Shown here one piece after another: positions 42,148-51,707 of a DNA stretch of 64,000 nucleotides. Every line of letters begins with the position of its first letter. Position 1 is the first letter of the stretch. The DNA is taken from the NCBI RefSeq assembly GCF_000835495.1, contig NW_015622548.1, positions 1,054,001 through 1,118,000 on the forward strand. Direction: 5' to 3'. Made by a program: the position numbers and the translations under genes. A model generated the notes under the pieces. That model was given only the letters and a program-made list of their open reading frames with translations, was not told where the DNA came from and did not search any database. Source of the stretch: Cladophialophora immunda. Lineage: Eukaryota > Ascomycota > Eurotiomycetes > Chaetothyriales > Herpotrichiellaceae.

Positions 42148-43566
42148 TTACAACCTTGCGCGGAGCTGGTTCTGAGCTGACCGCTTCCAGTATCTATCTT
42201 TCAGCTGTATCACCTCGAACCCCAGTTCAGCCCATTTCTCATCCCAAGGGGGCAGTTCGTATGCAGAGGTGTTTACTGCCGGAGGCCCTGCAAGATCGCA
42301 AAGGAATCCATAATACTCACTCCAATCGCCCTTGATCTCGTGGAAGTTGATTCCTGGCCCTTTGTATTGCAGTCTCTTTGTTTCCCAGAGATCCTGCTCA
42401 TGGGGGGGAGCCAGTGATTTGGCCTCGCGCCCCGCAAAATAGCGAGCCACTGCAACAGCCTGGTACTCATACACGCGAAAACTGATGCCAGCTTTGAGCT
42501 GTCCGATGATGGTAAGGGATGGATCCCCAATTTTGAACAAATGTTGGTAAAATCCTGCTAGGCGATTGTTGGGTGTCACCGGGTCTGGCGAGAGGAAGGG
42601 GTACGACAGCCTGTATCCTGTGGCGAAAATCACTTTCTCGATTCCCGAAACTCGGGTGCCGTCATCGAACTCGACGGTGATTCCTGCAGGTGTCGACTTG
42701 ATTTCGTTCAGCGTTGGCTTGATCACCACGTTGGGCAATTCGAAGGCAGGTTTGAAGAACTCATTGCTGCCGCGCTGCGCAAGATACAACGGTCCGTTGA
42801 CTGTGCCCTGAATGTCCGAGACAATGTCGGCAGCGGAGACGTTTCCTCCTACCATAACCACCTTCTTCCCCACATAATCATCTGGCGAGCGATATGCTTT
42901 CGAATGCTCGAATGCTTCAGGTCGTGCCGCATATGCATCCCTCAGCCCAGGAATTTCAGGGACGGTGGGGATGTTGTAATGCCCTGTCGCCACAATAACA
43001 CTGTCGAATGTATCTTGCCACCAATATTCATGGGGCTGGCCGTGCGAGAGGTGATCAGATCGTCGTAGCGTCAAAACCCACTTCCCATCCACTTTCTCAA
43101 CCCTTTCGACGCTGGTGTTAAAGGAAACAAGGTGATAATAATCCCGAAACACATCTTCCAGATAACCGGCAACCGTCCTGAAAGGCCGAGTTGGATTGTC
43201 ACGACCATATCGCTCGATAGAGATGGCTGAGTTCAGCTCAGGCAGTGGAGTGTGGGTAAAAGCCATGACTTTCGCACCGACATTACTGTCGAGACCACCA
43301 TACACGGCTGTCCGAGCGCTGGTGTCTTCAGAAGACAATGGGGCTTGATGCGGGAAGCGTGAAGGGATAGAGCGCTTCAATTGACCATTCAGACCCGTCG
43401 AGAAGGGATCTGGCACAGGGTCATAGTTCCAGGTGCCGCCAACTCGGTCTCGTCGTTCAAACACTCGGATTCTGTCAAAGATGTTCTCATCGGACAAGGC
43501 TCTGACCGCAGAAATGCCCGAAGGCCCAGTGCCAATGACAGCGACAGTTCTGTATCTAGCAGACAT
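42148..43566 (-). CDS. FMO-type flavin monooxygenase
   Basis: A single exon of 472 residues from the ATG at 43566 (MSARYRTV); upstream the frame reaches only a TTG. It has the FAD-binding GTGPSG near the N-terminus, ERRDRVGGTWNYDP (typical of class B monooxygenases), the VIVATGHYNIPTVPEIPG linker motif, a second Rossmann motif VVMVGGNVSAADI for NADPH, and FATGYRLSYPFL. It should use FAD, NADPH and O2 to oxygenate N, S or carbonyl carbon of a small substrate; the substrate is not readable. Soluble. It is followed upstream by a second flavin monooxygenase on the same strand and then a divergent transporter, suggesting one pathway. Confidence 0.9.
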   Translation of the reverse strand: MSARYRTVAVIGTGPSGISAVRALSDENIFDRIRVFERRDRVGGTWNYDPVPDPFSTGLNGQLKRSIPSRFPHQAPLSSEDTSARTAVYGGLDSNVGAKVMAFTHTPLPELNSAISIERYGRDNPTRPFRTVAGYLEDVFRDYYHLVSFNTSVERVEKVDGKWVLTLRRSDHLSHGQPHEYWWQDTFDSVIVATGHYNIPTVPEIPGLRDAYAARPEAFEHSKAYRSPDDYVGKKVVMVGGNVSAADIVSDIQGTVNGPLYLAQRGSNEFFKPAFELPNVVIKPTLNEIKSTPAGITVEFDDGTRVSGIEKVIFATGYRLSYPFLSPDPVTPNNRLAGFYQHLFKIGDPSLTIIGQLKAGISFRVYEYQAVAVARYFAGREAKSLAPPHEQDLWETKRLQYKGPGINFHEIKGDWSEYYGFLCDLAGPPAVNTSAYELPPWDEKWAELGFEVIQLKDRYWKRSAQNQLRARL

Positions 43567-44070
43567 CTCTTTGACCAGTCGATCTGCGCTAGATTGCAAG
43601 TATAGTGGAAGCAACGCCCGCAGGAACGGCTGGTTGACTCAACTGAGACTTGTGTTGAGAGTTACACCTAAATATGTCGCACTCAGCACGAATTCATTGT
43701 CAATTGGTATTACAAATTACTACTCCACAGTGTCGACATCAAAGAGAGCGCTTTACCGTACACCATCCTTTGGATTGAGTCGTTCAGGAGTATAGAACGA
43801 ATCATAACTCCCTTTCACATAGGTCTTATCGCAGATACGGAAAACTCAACACATGTTCAATGGCGTGATTCTAGATGCGGATGAGGCGTGCGTCCGCTGT
43901 CAGGCTCCGCTCCATCTTCGAAGGAAATCAGCCTTTTCTGTGTTGGAAAGTCGAAACAAGTCAGTCATAATGACGGAGTTCATATGAACAAGACAAGAAT
44001 CCAGGTTCGGGAGGGTGGAAACAGGACTCCGGTTTTGAAGCTTTGTGGCTCCAGATATATATTCGTATTT
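43567..44070. other. Intergenic
   Basis: Between two same-strand flavin monooxygenases; holds the promoter of the FMO gene. No element is recognised. Confidence 0.5.
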
Positions 44071-45568
44071 CTATAGTCTGCTTTCTCGCACAACCGTATC
44101 ATCACGTCCTATGTGGGCTGCGACCACTCCAGCGAACGCCCTTTCGACGTCGTGTTCGCTCAACCAGGTAGTGCTGGCCCGATTGAGCATCTTTCGCCGC
44201 AGCTCCTCATCTGTCTGTGGTGGTGTTTCGTTCATGCTGGAATGGACGCTGCGCAAGAGTCTGTCTGTGTGTGGCCGTCTCGCCTCTTCGTACAATTCCA
44301 AAGCCGTCTGTAGTTGGGAGTTTGAGGGCTTCGAGCTCTGCCATTCGGGAATCGTATGCCTCAGGGACAGGAAAAGCGCATAGGCATCATCAAGGGCAAG
44401 TGAGCCCCCCGTCGCGTGGGCCCCGCCATGGGCGTGTGCCGCATCGCCAACAAGTGTAGCGCGTGAGCCGAACACCCAGGTCGTTATCGCCTGACCCGCA
44501 TAGTTGGGGAACCGTCGGACGTTTGGTGTTGCTTCAGTAAGAGCACGAACAACAGGGTTCCAGTCCCGATAGAGCTCGCGGAACAGTTCAACAGAGCCCA
44601 CGTCGTTCCAAATTCCTATTCCACTATCATGGCCTTTGGGGAGATTGGCCGGATTGTACATACCAACCACGGTGAATTGATTCCGACCCAGCCTTGAAGC
44701 GAAGAAATTGCGATCTTGTCCCCACCAGTGAGTTGAGTCAAAAGGGAGGTCTGGGATATGTTCGACCAAAGACATGTCAAATGTTGCTCGTAAAGCAGTC
44801 CGGTTCGTGTAGCTTAGTTCAAAGTGAGGGACAAAGGCCTTTCGGACCTTCGAGTTGATGCCATCAGCTCCGACCAAGAGATCTCCCACTGCTGTTGTAC
44901 CATCCTGGAACTCCAAGCTCACGGTGTGGTCCTCGACCTTGGCTCCAATGACTTTCTTGTCCAAATGAATCAGTTCTCTGGGAACATGCTGCAGGAGAGC
45001 CTGGTGGAGGTGGGCTCGATGAAATCTGGCAGTCTGATGGCGTAGGTCGGAGACGGCCTCGAAATGGTCAACACTGACAATCTCATTCGTTTTCCAGTGC
45101 CTGCGCCTTGATTCAGCAACGACTGGGACCAACAGAAAGTGGTAGCAGAGATGAGATATGGAGTGGGTTTAGAGCCTAGACTTCTCCTTGGCGCTGTTTC
45201 GTTGTGACCTGCATGATTCACTCATGCACTCGGCAACGACAACAACACAATGGAATGTTTGACTAACCTGTAAATCATCGGTATCCCAGCTGGGCCCCGA
45301 AATGCCACTTCATCGTCAAGGGCATTGTTCACACCGAGTCTTTCCAGTGTGCGCAGACCCTGTCATGGATCAGCAAGGATCAAAACACCGACGGCCAAGA
45401 CACCATTACATTCGGACTGAGGGCGATACTTGCGCCGATTTCTGTGAGTTCGAGAGACCGTTCGTACAGCTCCACGTCGACATAAGGAAGCTGTCTCAAG
45501 GCAATAGCCGTGGCGAGGCCAGCTATCCCCGCACCCGCAATAATAACCTTAAGCCGACCGTCCTCCAT
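44071..45568 (-). CDS. FAD-dependent aromatic hydroxylase (salicylate hydroxylase-like)
   Basis: Read on the minus strand, the exons are 45568-45410, 45359-45268 and 45100-44071 (426 residues). The third exon could instead start at 45106, adding two residues. It has FAD-binding IIAGAGIAGLATAIAL, ELTEIGASIALSPNGLR (conserved after intron 1), the DG motif DLLVGADGINSKVR and the GD motif ATLVGDAAHA. The usual PHQGQGANQA following it is replaced by HGGAHATGGSLALDD. It is a group A monooxygenase, using NAD(P)H and O2 to hydroxylate an aromatic ring, often with decarboxylation. It shares its upstream region with the divergent MFS transporter. Confidence 0.9.
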
Positions 45569-46196
45569 CCTCACAACTCGCGACGGTGCGACGAGGAGAT
45601 GTCAATGACACCAAAGGCCTAGAAGCTCGACTCTTCAATGTCAGTCACTTTGGTTACAAGCGTCGGACATGTGCAAACCAAACTCAATACGATCGCACTG
45701 ATGAAACCCCAACGGGCATATCCATGCCTGCGGATAATATCACGCATGGTACGCGAGATAATGCATCACGCAAAAAGCACTTGTATCACGCAAAGACATA
45801 GCTTCCCCTTGCTACTGGCTCACCAACCATTCTGCTGCTCCAGTAACCAGGATGCTCGACACCAGACTCATGGACAATCTCCTATCACGTGGCATCGGCA
45901 GGGTACGCCAGGAAGTTGGACACAATGGAACGAGCAGCGAGATCTTCTTCAAGAAGGCTAATGACGGGCTGAATTGCGAATACTGGATGACATTGACGCA
46001 ACAGAAGACTAATCCTGGGAATGACGATCTTGCCCGCAAAGTACTCGTGTTAGATATGCTACCAAGGACGCTCCCCGCGGTCGCGGTCTCGGTCTCAAAC
46101 TCTACGATGTCTTGTCGTTGTACCTCGCAAAAGTTGCAAGTGTGAAAAGGCTGGAAGCCTAGATACTGGTTTTTTTGCTTCCAATATATTGACAAG
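45569..46196. promoter_or_regulatory. Shared divergent promoter (hydroxylase / MFS)
   Basis: 628 bases between divergent starts. Two overlapping frames (45812-46252 minus, 45852-46145 plus) have no family features and are not called. Joint regulation is inferred from layout only. Confidence 0.4.
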
Positions 46197-48130
46197 ATGG
46201 AGGACCCCAAAGTTGTTGCTTCCAGCGACGTTGAACCAGTGGCGGAGACCAACTCTCCCAGACTCCCCGATCGGTACGCCGATGAAAGCTACAAGCTGTT
46301 CAGCAAGATCCAAGTCGAAGACCCAACACCAGAAGCGGCTCGGTCTATTCGCAATAAATGTCTGTGGAGGATTCTTCCCTTCCTGTGCGTCGGTTATCAC
46401 TTGATGTACGTCGACAAACAAACGGTATGGACCAGTACCTGTCAATATTCGCCTCTCTATTTTCCGTGCCGTCTAACGACTTTTCTTGTGTAGCTTGGAA
46501 GCTCTGCGATCCTGGGCATTTTCAAAGATGCACATCTCAATTCTAACCAATACAATTGGCTGTCTTCGATATTCTACTTTGGATACCTGTTGGCGGAATG
46601 GCCGCAAAATCGTGCGCTACAACACTTCCCCGTGGGCAAGTGGCTTGCCTTCATGCTGATATTGTGGTATGAACCCCGTTCATGGGAGTGGAAAATATCT
46701 CACAGAAGACATTCGACAGGGGCGGGGTCACATTGTTACATATACCTTGCAACAACTTTGCATCACTCTTCGTCGTTCGGTTTTTCCTGGGTACTTGCGA
46801 GGCCTGCATAGTTCCTGCTTTTCTGCTCACAATGTCCATGTTCTTCACATACAGAGAACAGTCCATCTTAATGCCTATCATGTGGGCTTCGGGAAACTCT
46901 AGCCCTATCACTTCAGGTCTTATCTCGTACGGGGTCCTTTGGATCAAGACCGGAAGTTTCGCGCCATGGAAGTGGTTTATGGGTAAGTCCATCGTTCTGC
47001 CCTGGCGACTCTTGGACGCTGATACGCAAAGTCATCACGGGAGGAATCACTATCATTTTTGGGGTGATCGTGTGGTTTCGGTTTCCGGACAACACGTTGC
47101 AAGCCGACTTTCTTACGCTCCAAGAACGTGCTCAAGCCGTGCTTCGTATCAAGGAAAATCATTCAGGAATTGAACAGAAGTATTTCAAACGCCATCAATT
47201 CATCGAAGCGCTCAGAGATCCAAAGACATGGCTATTCTTCTTTCATGCCTGGTCACAGGAGATGGCGAACGGTGTTACAAACCAGTACTCGCTCATCATT
47301 AACTCATTCGGCTTCACAGTTCTCCAAACTACCCTTCTGGGCTGTGTTACTGGGTTGACGGCTCTGGTCTCGCTGCTGGCTGCAGCAGTGGTTTTATGGA
47401 AGACACATGTATGCTGTATCAGCACCGGCACGATCAAAATGGATTTTCGCTAACCAGTCTTTAGAACTGCCGCGCATGGGTTTCTGTGATTGCATACGTC
47501 CCCGGTGTTCTTGCCAGTGCTCTACTGATAGGTACATTGTTCGGACACTCGCACCTCTGCCGCTAACAGTGTCCACAAGGCTTGCCGTGGACCGATCGAT
47601 GGGGCCTCATATGGGGTATCTGGATTCGTTCCACCACAGGAATCCCCTACGCTGTTGTTATGGTCTGGGCTGCAAATGCCTCCGCCGGACACACGAAAAA
47701 GACCACTGTAATCGCTCTTTATCATATTGGCTATGGGCTAGGGAACATTCTTTCACCGCAACTGTTTCAGCCAAGATGGAAGGTAACATAAACACTTGGA
47801 TGAGCACTTTAGGGACGCGAACTGACCGTGATACAGCCGAGATATATTCCAACCTGGACTATAATCCTTGTCGTACGTTCGGCGAGCGGTTCTCGTGCAT
47901 GGTAGCTAATCTAGAACGACCAGGTTGCCGTCATCCTTCCGTCCTTCATCATCTTATATCTCCGCTATTATCTCGTCAAGGAGAACAAGCGTCGAGACGC
48001 GCTAGTAGCAAGGGAGAGAGTCTCAAAAACGGGGGTCGTTGAGTCAATTACAGAGGAAGGTGTTACGGTTACACACTCGGTAGACAACAATCAGCTTGAC
48101 CTGACAGACCGCGAAAACCTGACCTTGTGA
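46197..48130 (+). CDS. MFS transporter, allantoate permease (DAL5/ACS) type
   Basis: Eight exons: 46197-46424, 46494-46666, 46720-46982, 47032-47408, 47465-47531, 47580-47782, 47837-47872 and 47924-48130, giving 517 residues. Every junction is GT-AG and in phase. Anion:cation-symporter features are CVGYHLMYVDKQTLG in TM1, SSIFYFGYLLAEWPQN, a motif of the type RFFLGTCEACIVPAF, and the central loop TLQERAQAVLRIKENHSGIEQKYFKRHQFIEALRDPKTW. Also YHIGYGLGNILSPQLFQ and a long cytosolic C-terminus. It is a plasma-membrane uptake carrier of an organic acid, vitamin or ureide. Its position next to two flavin monooxygenases suggests it imports their substrate, for instance an aromatic or heteroaromatic acid. 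Confidence 0.9.
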
Positions 48131-48755
48131 GTCAAAGCCGGACGGGCGATAGTTGATCAGAGCAGATGCTGATATTTCGAGGCAGTCGTTATGTTCTCTA
48201 AGACGTCGGCTCAACCGGTAACAATCCGAGAAACCGGGCGGAAGCAAAGAGTTCAAACTGAAAACTCACAAGGAGTGAACAATTTAGCGATTCGCAACCT
48301 CATGCTGGACAGGAATACGCGTGGGACTGGGCGATAGACCTGCTCAGGGGGTTTCTCCAGCCCCACGCCATTCCCACTTCCTTCTGAGCGTTGCTGACTG
48401 CCACATTTTGACCTTTGAGACATACTACCCTGATATCCTGGACTTAATACGCGGTAAAGGTATGACATTGGGAATCGGAAGGGGCAACACATTCCTGCAG
48501 CTTTGGCTGGGTCCACATACCATACTGCTCGCGGTCACTCCCTTCTTTCTCTCATCTCTACAAGCAGTGAACATTGCTCATCTCCTTATTTCCATGTCTA
48601 CAAAAGCAACTCTACTCTCTTAATATCTGTCCTTGTCGGTCTATACCCCCCTCCTGAGGGCTTCGGGCGTCTCCGGGCTCGACGAGGCTTGTTTCAGGCT
48701 ACACATCTCAGTTCTCACCGAGCGCAAGTGCCCGTTCTTCTGCTTGCGATCCGTC
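48131..48755. other. Intergenic
   Basis: Between the MFS gene and the PAQR pseudogene. The frame of the latter is open upstream to 48633 without an ATG. Nothing else is recognised. Confidence 0.5.
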
Positions 48756-49792
48756 ATGGAGTCTAGTGTTCGCCAGAGGGAATCTATGAAAAACGTGTCG
48801 GCCAGAGCGATCGCAGCAGCATCCGAGGAGAAACAGTCGCCGCTTGCTACACCCAAAGATCCACTATTGATTAGTTGGGAAGATATCCCTGCATGGTCCA
48901 AAGACAATGAATTCAGTCACAGCGGGTTTTGTCCGATTACAAATTCATACCGGACATGCATACGAAATCTAGGTTACATACACAACGAGACAGGCAATGC
49001 CTACTCTCACCTCCTCGCATCTTTATGGGTGTTGCTACTTGCCGCTCGTTACTATGCTTGCTCGAAAGAGCACTACCCGCGAGCCAACAAAGATGATTTG
49101 ATTGTGTTTGCATTCCTCTTCCTCGGGGGCGCGACTTGCTTCACAATGTCCGCAGTATTCCACCTTCTCTCGAAACATTCTCGTGCAATCTATGACTTGT
49201 GTCACAAGCTTGATCTGCTTGGTATCATCACTGTGACGAGCGGCTGTTTCCCACCTGGCTTATGGTATACATTTCCCTGCGCACCTAGACGAACGAGATT
49301 TGCCTGGATCGGAGTATGTTGTCACTCGTGAGTGAACGGATGCTAGAAAGGACGTCTGGAGCTGATAACTCATCCCACGCAAATCTGTCTGCTCAGATCC
49401 TTATGGCGGTTTTCGTCCTATTCTCTGAGCGACTTCGTACTCCGGCGTGGCGTCCGGTTCGAGGCCTACTTTTCAGCTTGATGGCTTTGTCAGCGTTTTA
49501 TCCTTCAGTGGCTGTATATGCGGTAAGGGGAACCGGTGAATGTCTCGATGCAACGCCGACAAGAGTATGCTGATTCTTTTTCTGTGCAGAGTCGCTTTCC
49601 CGAAGCCTGGCGGCCAGGTCAGTTCGATAATGGGGACATTCTCATAAGATTTTTCATGTTGGCATGGCTGTCGGCTTCACCATCCACTGTATGGCTTTTA
49701 TGAAAGCAGCTCATCAGTTTCATCACGGAAACGGCGCTTTGTGCGCAGATCGGGCAGAAACGCGCTCTCCTTACGCCTTTACAGCTTTCTGA
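48756..49792 (+). pseudogene. PAQR/haemolysin-III-family receptor with frameshift
   Basis: The exons are 48756-49313, 49397-49522 and 49590 onward. The first two and the start of exon 3 read as an adiponectin-receptor/IZH-type protein: IRNLGYIHNETGNAYSHLLAS, the zinc-site segment SAVFHLLSKHS, LCHKLDLLGI, FSERLRTPAWRPVRG and RFPEAWRPGQFD. After the Asp codon at 49626-49628 the frame is lost. The next invariant segment GHSHKIFHVGMA resumes at 49631 in another frame, consistent with loss of one base, and runs to the stop at 49792. In the unshifted frame a stop truncates the protein and removes the last zinc-binding His residues. It is either a recent pseudogene or a base-call error. When intact the family forms seven-helix membrane proteins in lipid/zinc signalling. 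Confidence 0.7.
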
Positions 49793-50657
49793 GGGATGGA
49801 ACGAAGATTTGATGAGGACTTCAAATACCGCCAGAGCCTTCAATCGCCAAAACGTGATGATCTTAGATTGGCTGTAGGAAACACAGTTGCTAGTGATTCC
49901 CAACTCGTTGTATGCCGTGTTTGCTGATGTAGGCGGGAATGAATTCTCCACTTAATTAGCAAGATCTTCTATTGGCATGGAGCTCCCCCTGGGGCACGCA
50001 GTAGGAACGCTGCACTTAGCTTATCCTAGGCGTGTTAGGTGCGCTCGCGTGCTTCTTCCCCACTAGAAGAGTATCTCTCAGTGGGCAGCACTCTGACCTT
50101 GGTGTCCGGGGCCCGGAAAATGATCTCATCAATACCGTCACGCACTGCCTGCTATTATTACTGCCCGCTCAGGTACCTACCGTGGTAGGGATCTGGGCCG
50201 CGGCACGACAAGCCAGCTATCAAAGACGCAGCTTTTGTCTCCCGAGTCTCGATCGCTACAGGTCGTTTTAGACGCTCTTTGCAAAATCGATGCCGTGCTC
50301 CTTACCTCTATCACGCCATAACCTGGATTCTTGCACAATACCTGCAGCTTACGCCATTTTCCCAACAGAACCGAAGTATCCTGCTCCTTAGGCTTCACCA
50401 CTACGCCCAAGATTCCGTGATCGAAGCTCATTCGCTGTTCTGAGCTTTTCTCGTAGCTCTGTCTTCACTTTGGAACTGCATACCTCCAACCATTGGTTCT
50501 AATCTCTTCCCGACTCGATATCTACCGTCGCCGAAGGGCTATCAGACTTTGGAATTCCAGGATCGCTAACGAGAATCGCGATCCAGGCTCCTTGACATGA
50601 CCCGTCCCAATTCCGGGCCTGCGGATACCATATGTTTTCCCACCAAACTATGAAGCT
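49793..50657. other. Intergenic
   Basis: No gene is recognised; the promoter of the DUF202 gene is expected at the right end. Confidence 0.5.
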
Positions 50658-51707
50658 ATGGCATCGCACAATCACGATCAAAATGGCAATTCAGGATCCC
50701 TTTCCACTTCCTCGGACATAACTCCAGAGTCTGCAGCGCAATCGCGTCCTCCGCGGCGGCAATCTAGTGTACGGTTTTCCGAGAGCACGAAGGTGCGCTC
50801 CCAAGCCCCGATGTCGTCCTATCGACGAACCCCCAGCGAGTCGGATGAAATCACGCCCATTCGAACTGCAGACGGGCAGTCAGATCGTCGGTATAACACT
50901 ACCGAAGAAGGGACTCCCCAAAGCACTCTCGGCTCTTCAACGGTGGGCTCCTCGACCCTCGCAGGCTCTGGCCAGGAAGAGGAACAGGATGGTGGACAGA
51001 AAGATCCCAAACACTCCTGGGCACCACAATGGCTGAGGAAGATTCCCGAGAAATATGGTTCAGTGACATTGGAGAATAAGGGATCTGTGGCCCGGGACCA
51101 TCTTGCTCTAGAGAGAACCTTCCTCGCCTGGCTGAGAACCAGCTTAGCGTTCGCGAGCATCGGCATTGCAATCACCCAGCTCTTTCGGCTCAACACCACG
51201 ATCCAGAGTCGCAGCGAGTCTCTCAGTATACGACAAACACTACCCCTTTCACCACTTGTCGGGCACTCGATGCCGGCGGAGCTACTACCCTTTCTTCAAC
51301 AATTCGCCGCATCGGTTGCTGGGGCCCCCCCGTCAACCCCTACTCTAGGCCCTACCCTCCTCGACCAACTCCTTCTCCTTCCGCCGCGCGATCTCGCCAG
51401 CACCGATGCTTCTAATGACTATTCGAACGACGGCGGCGTCGAGATCGCCGCATTCAACGATGGTGCTGCTACGAAGCTGCGTCATGTTGGGAAACCGCTC
51501 GGAGCAACATTCATTGCAATCTCAATTGTCATCTTGTTCATCGGCTTCCATCGCTACTTCGAGGCCCAGCACTGGATCATACGCGGCAAATTTCCAGCAA
51601 GTCGGGGAAGCATTTTCGCCGTGTCATTTATCACGGGATCCCTCATCATCGCGAGCTTCGTCGTGGTGATCGCAATATCATCGACCAGTTATGAGAAGAA
51701 AAAATAA
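50658..51707 (+). CDS. DUF202 (YidH-type) membrane protein
   Basis: A single exon of 349 residues. The first 120 residues are Ser/Thr/Gln-rich and probably cytosolic. The DUF202 signature follows: ENKGSVARDHLALERTFLAW, then LRTSLAFASIGIAITQLFRL (TM1). A second hydrophobic segment is ATFIAISIVILFIGFHRYF and a third IFAVSFITGSLIIASFVVVIAIS. Between TM1 and TM2 there is a Pro/Leu-rich insert of about 90 residues, longer than in bacterial members. Fungal members with this layout are thought to be vacuolar or plasma-membrane proteins; the biochemical function is not established. The ATG at 50658 gives the whole conserved N-terminal extension. Confidence 0.88.
   Translation: MASHNHDQNGNSGSLSTSSDITPESAAQSRPPRRQSSVRFSESTKVRSQAPMSSYRRTPSESDEITPIRTADGQSDRRYNTTEEGTPQSTLGSSTVGSSTLAGSGQEEEQDGGQKDPKHSWAPQWLRKIPEKYGSVTLENKGSVARDHLALERTFLAWLRTSLAFASIGIAITQLFRLNTTIQSRSESLSIRQTLPLSPLVGHSMPAELLPFLQQFAASVAGAPPSTPTLGPTLLDQLLLLPPRDLASTDASNDYSNDGGVEIAAFNDGAATKLRHVGKPLGATFIAISIVILFIGFHRYFEAQHWIIRGKFPASRGSIFAVSFITGSLIIASFVVVIAISSTSYEKKK

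Noticed and set aside
46494..48042. Short separate open frames that look like several small genes
   Set aside because: They join with phase-consistent introns into one eight-exon MFS transporter.
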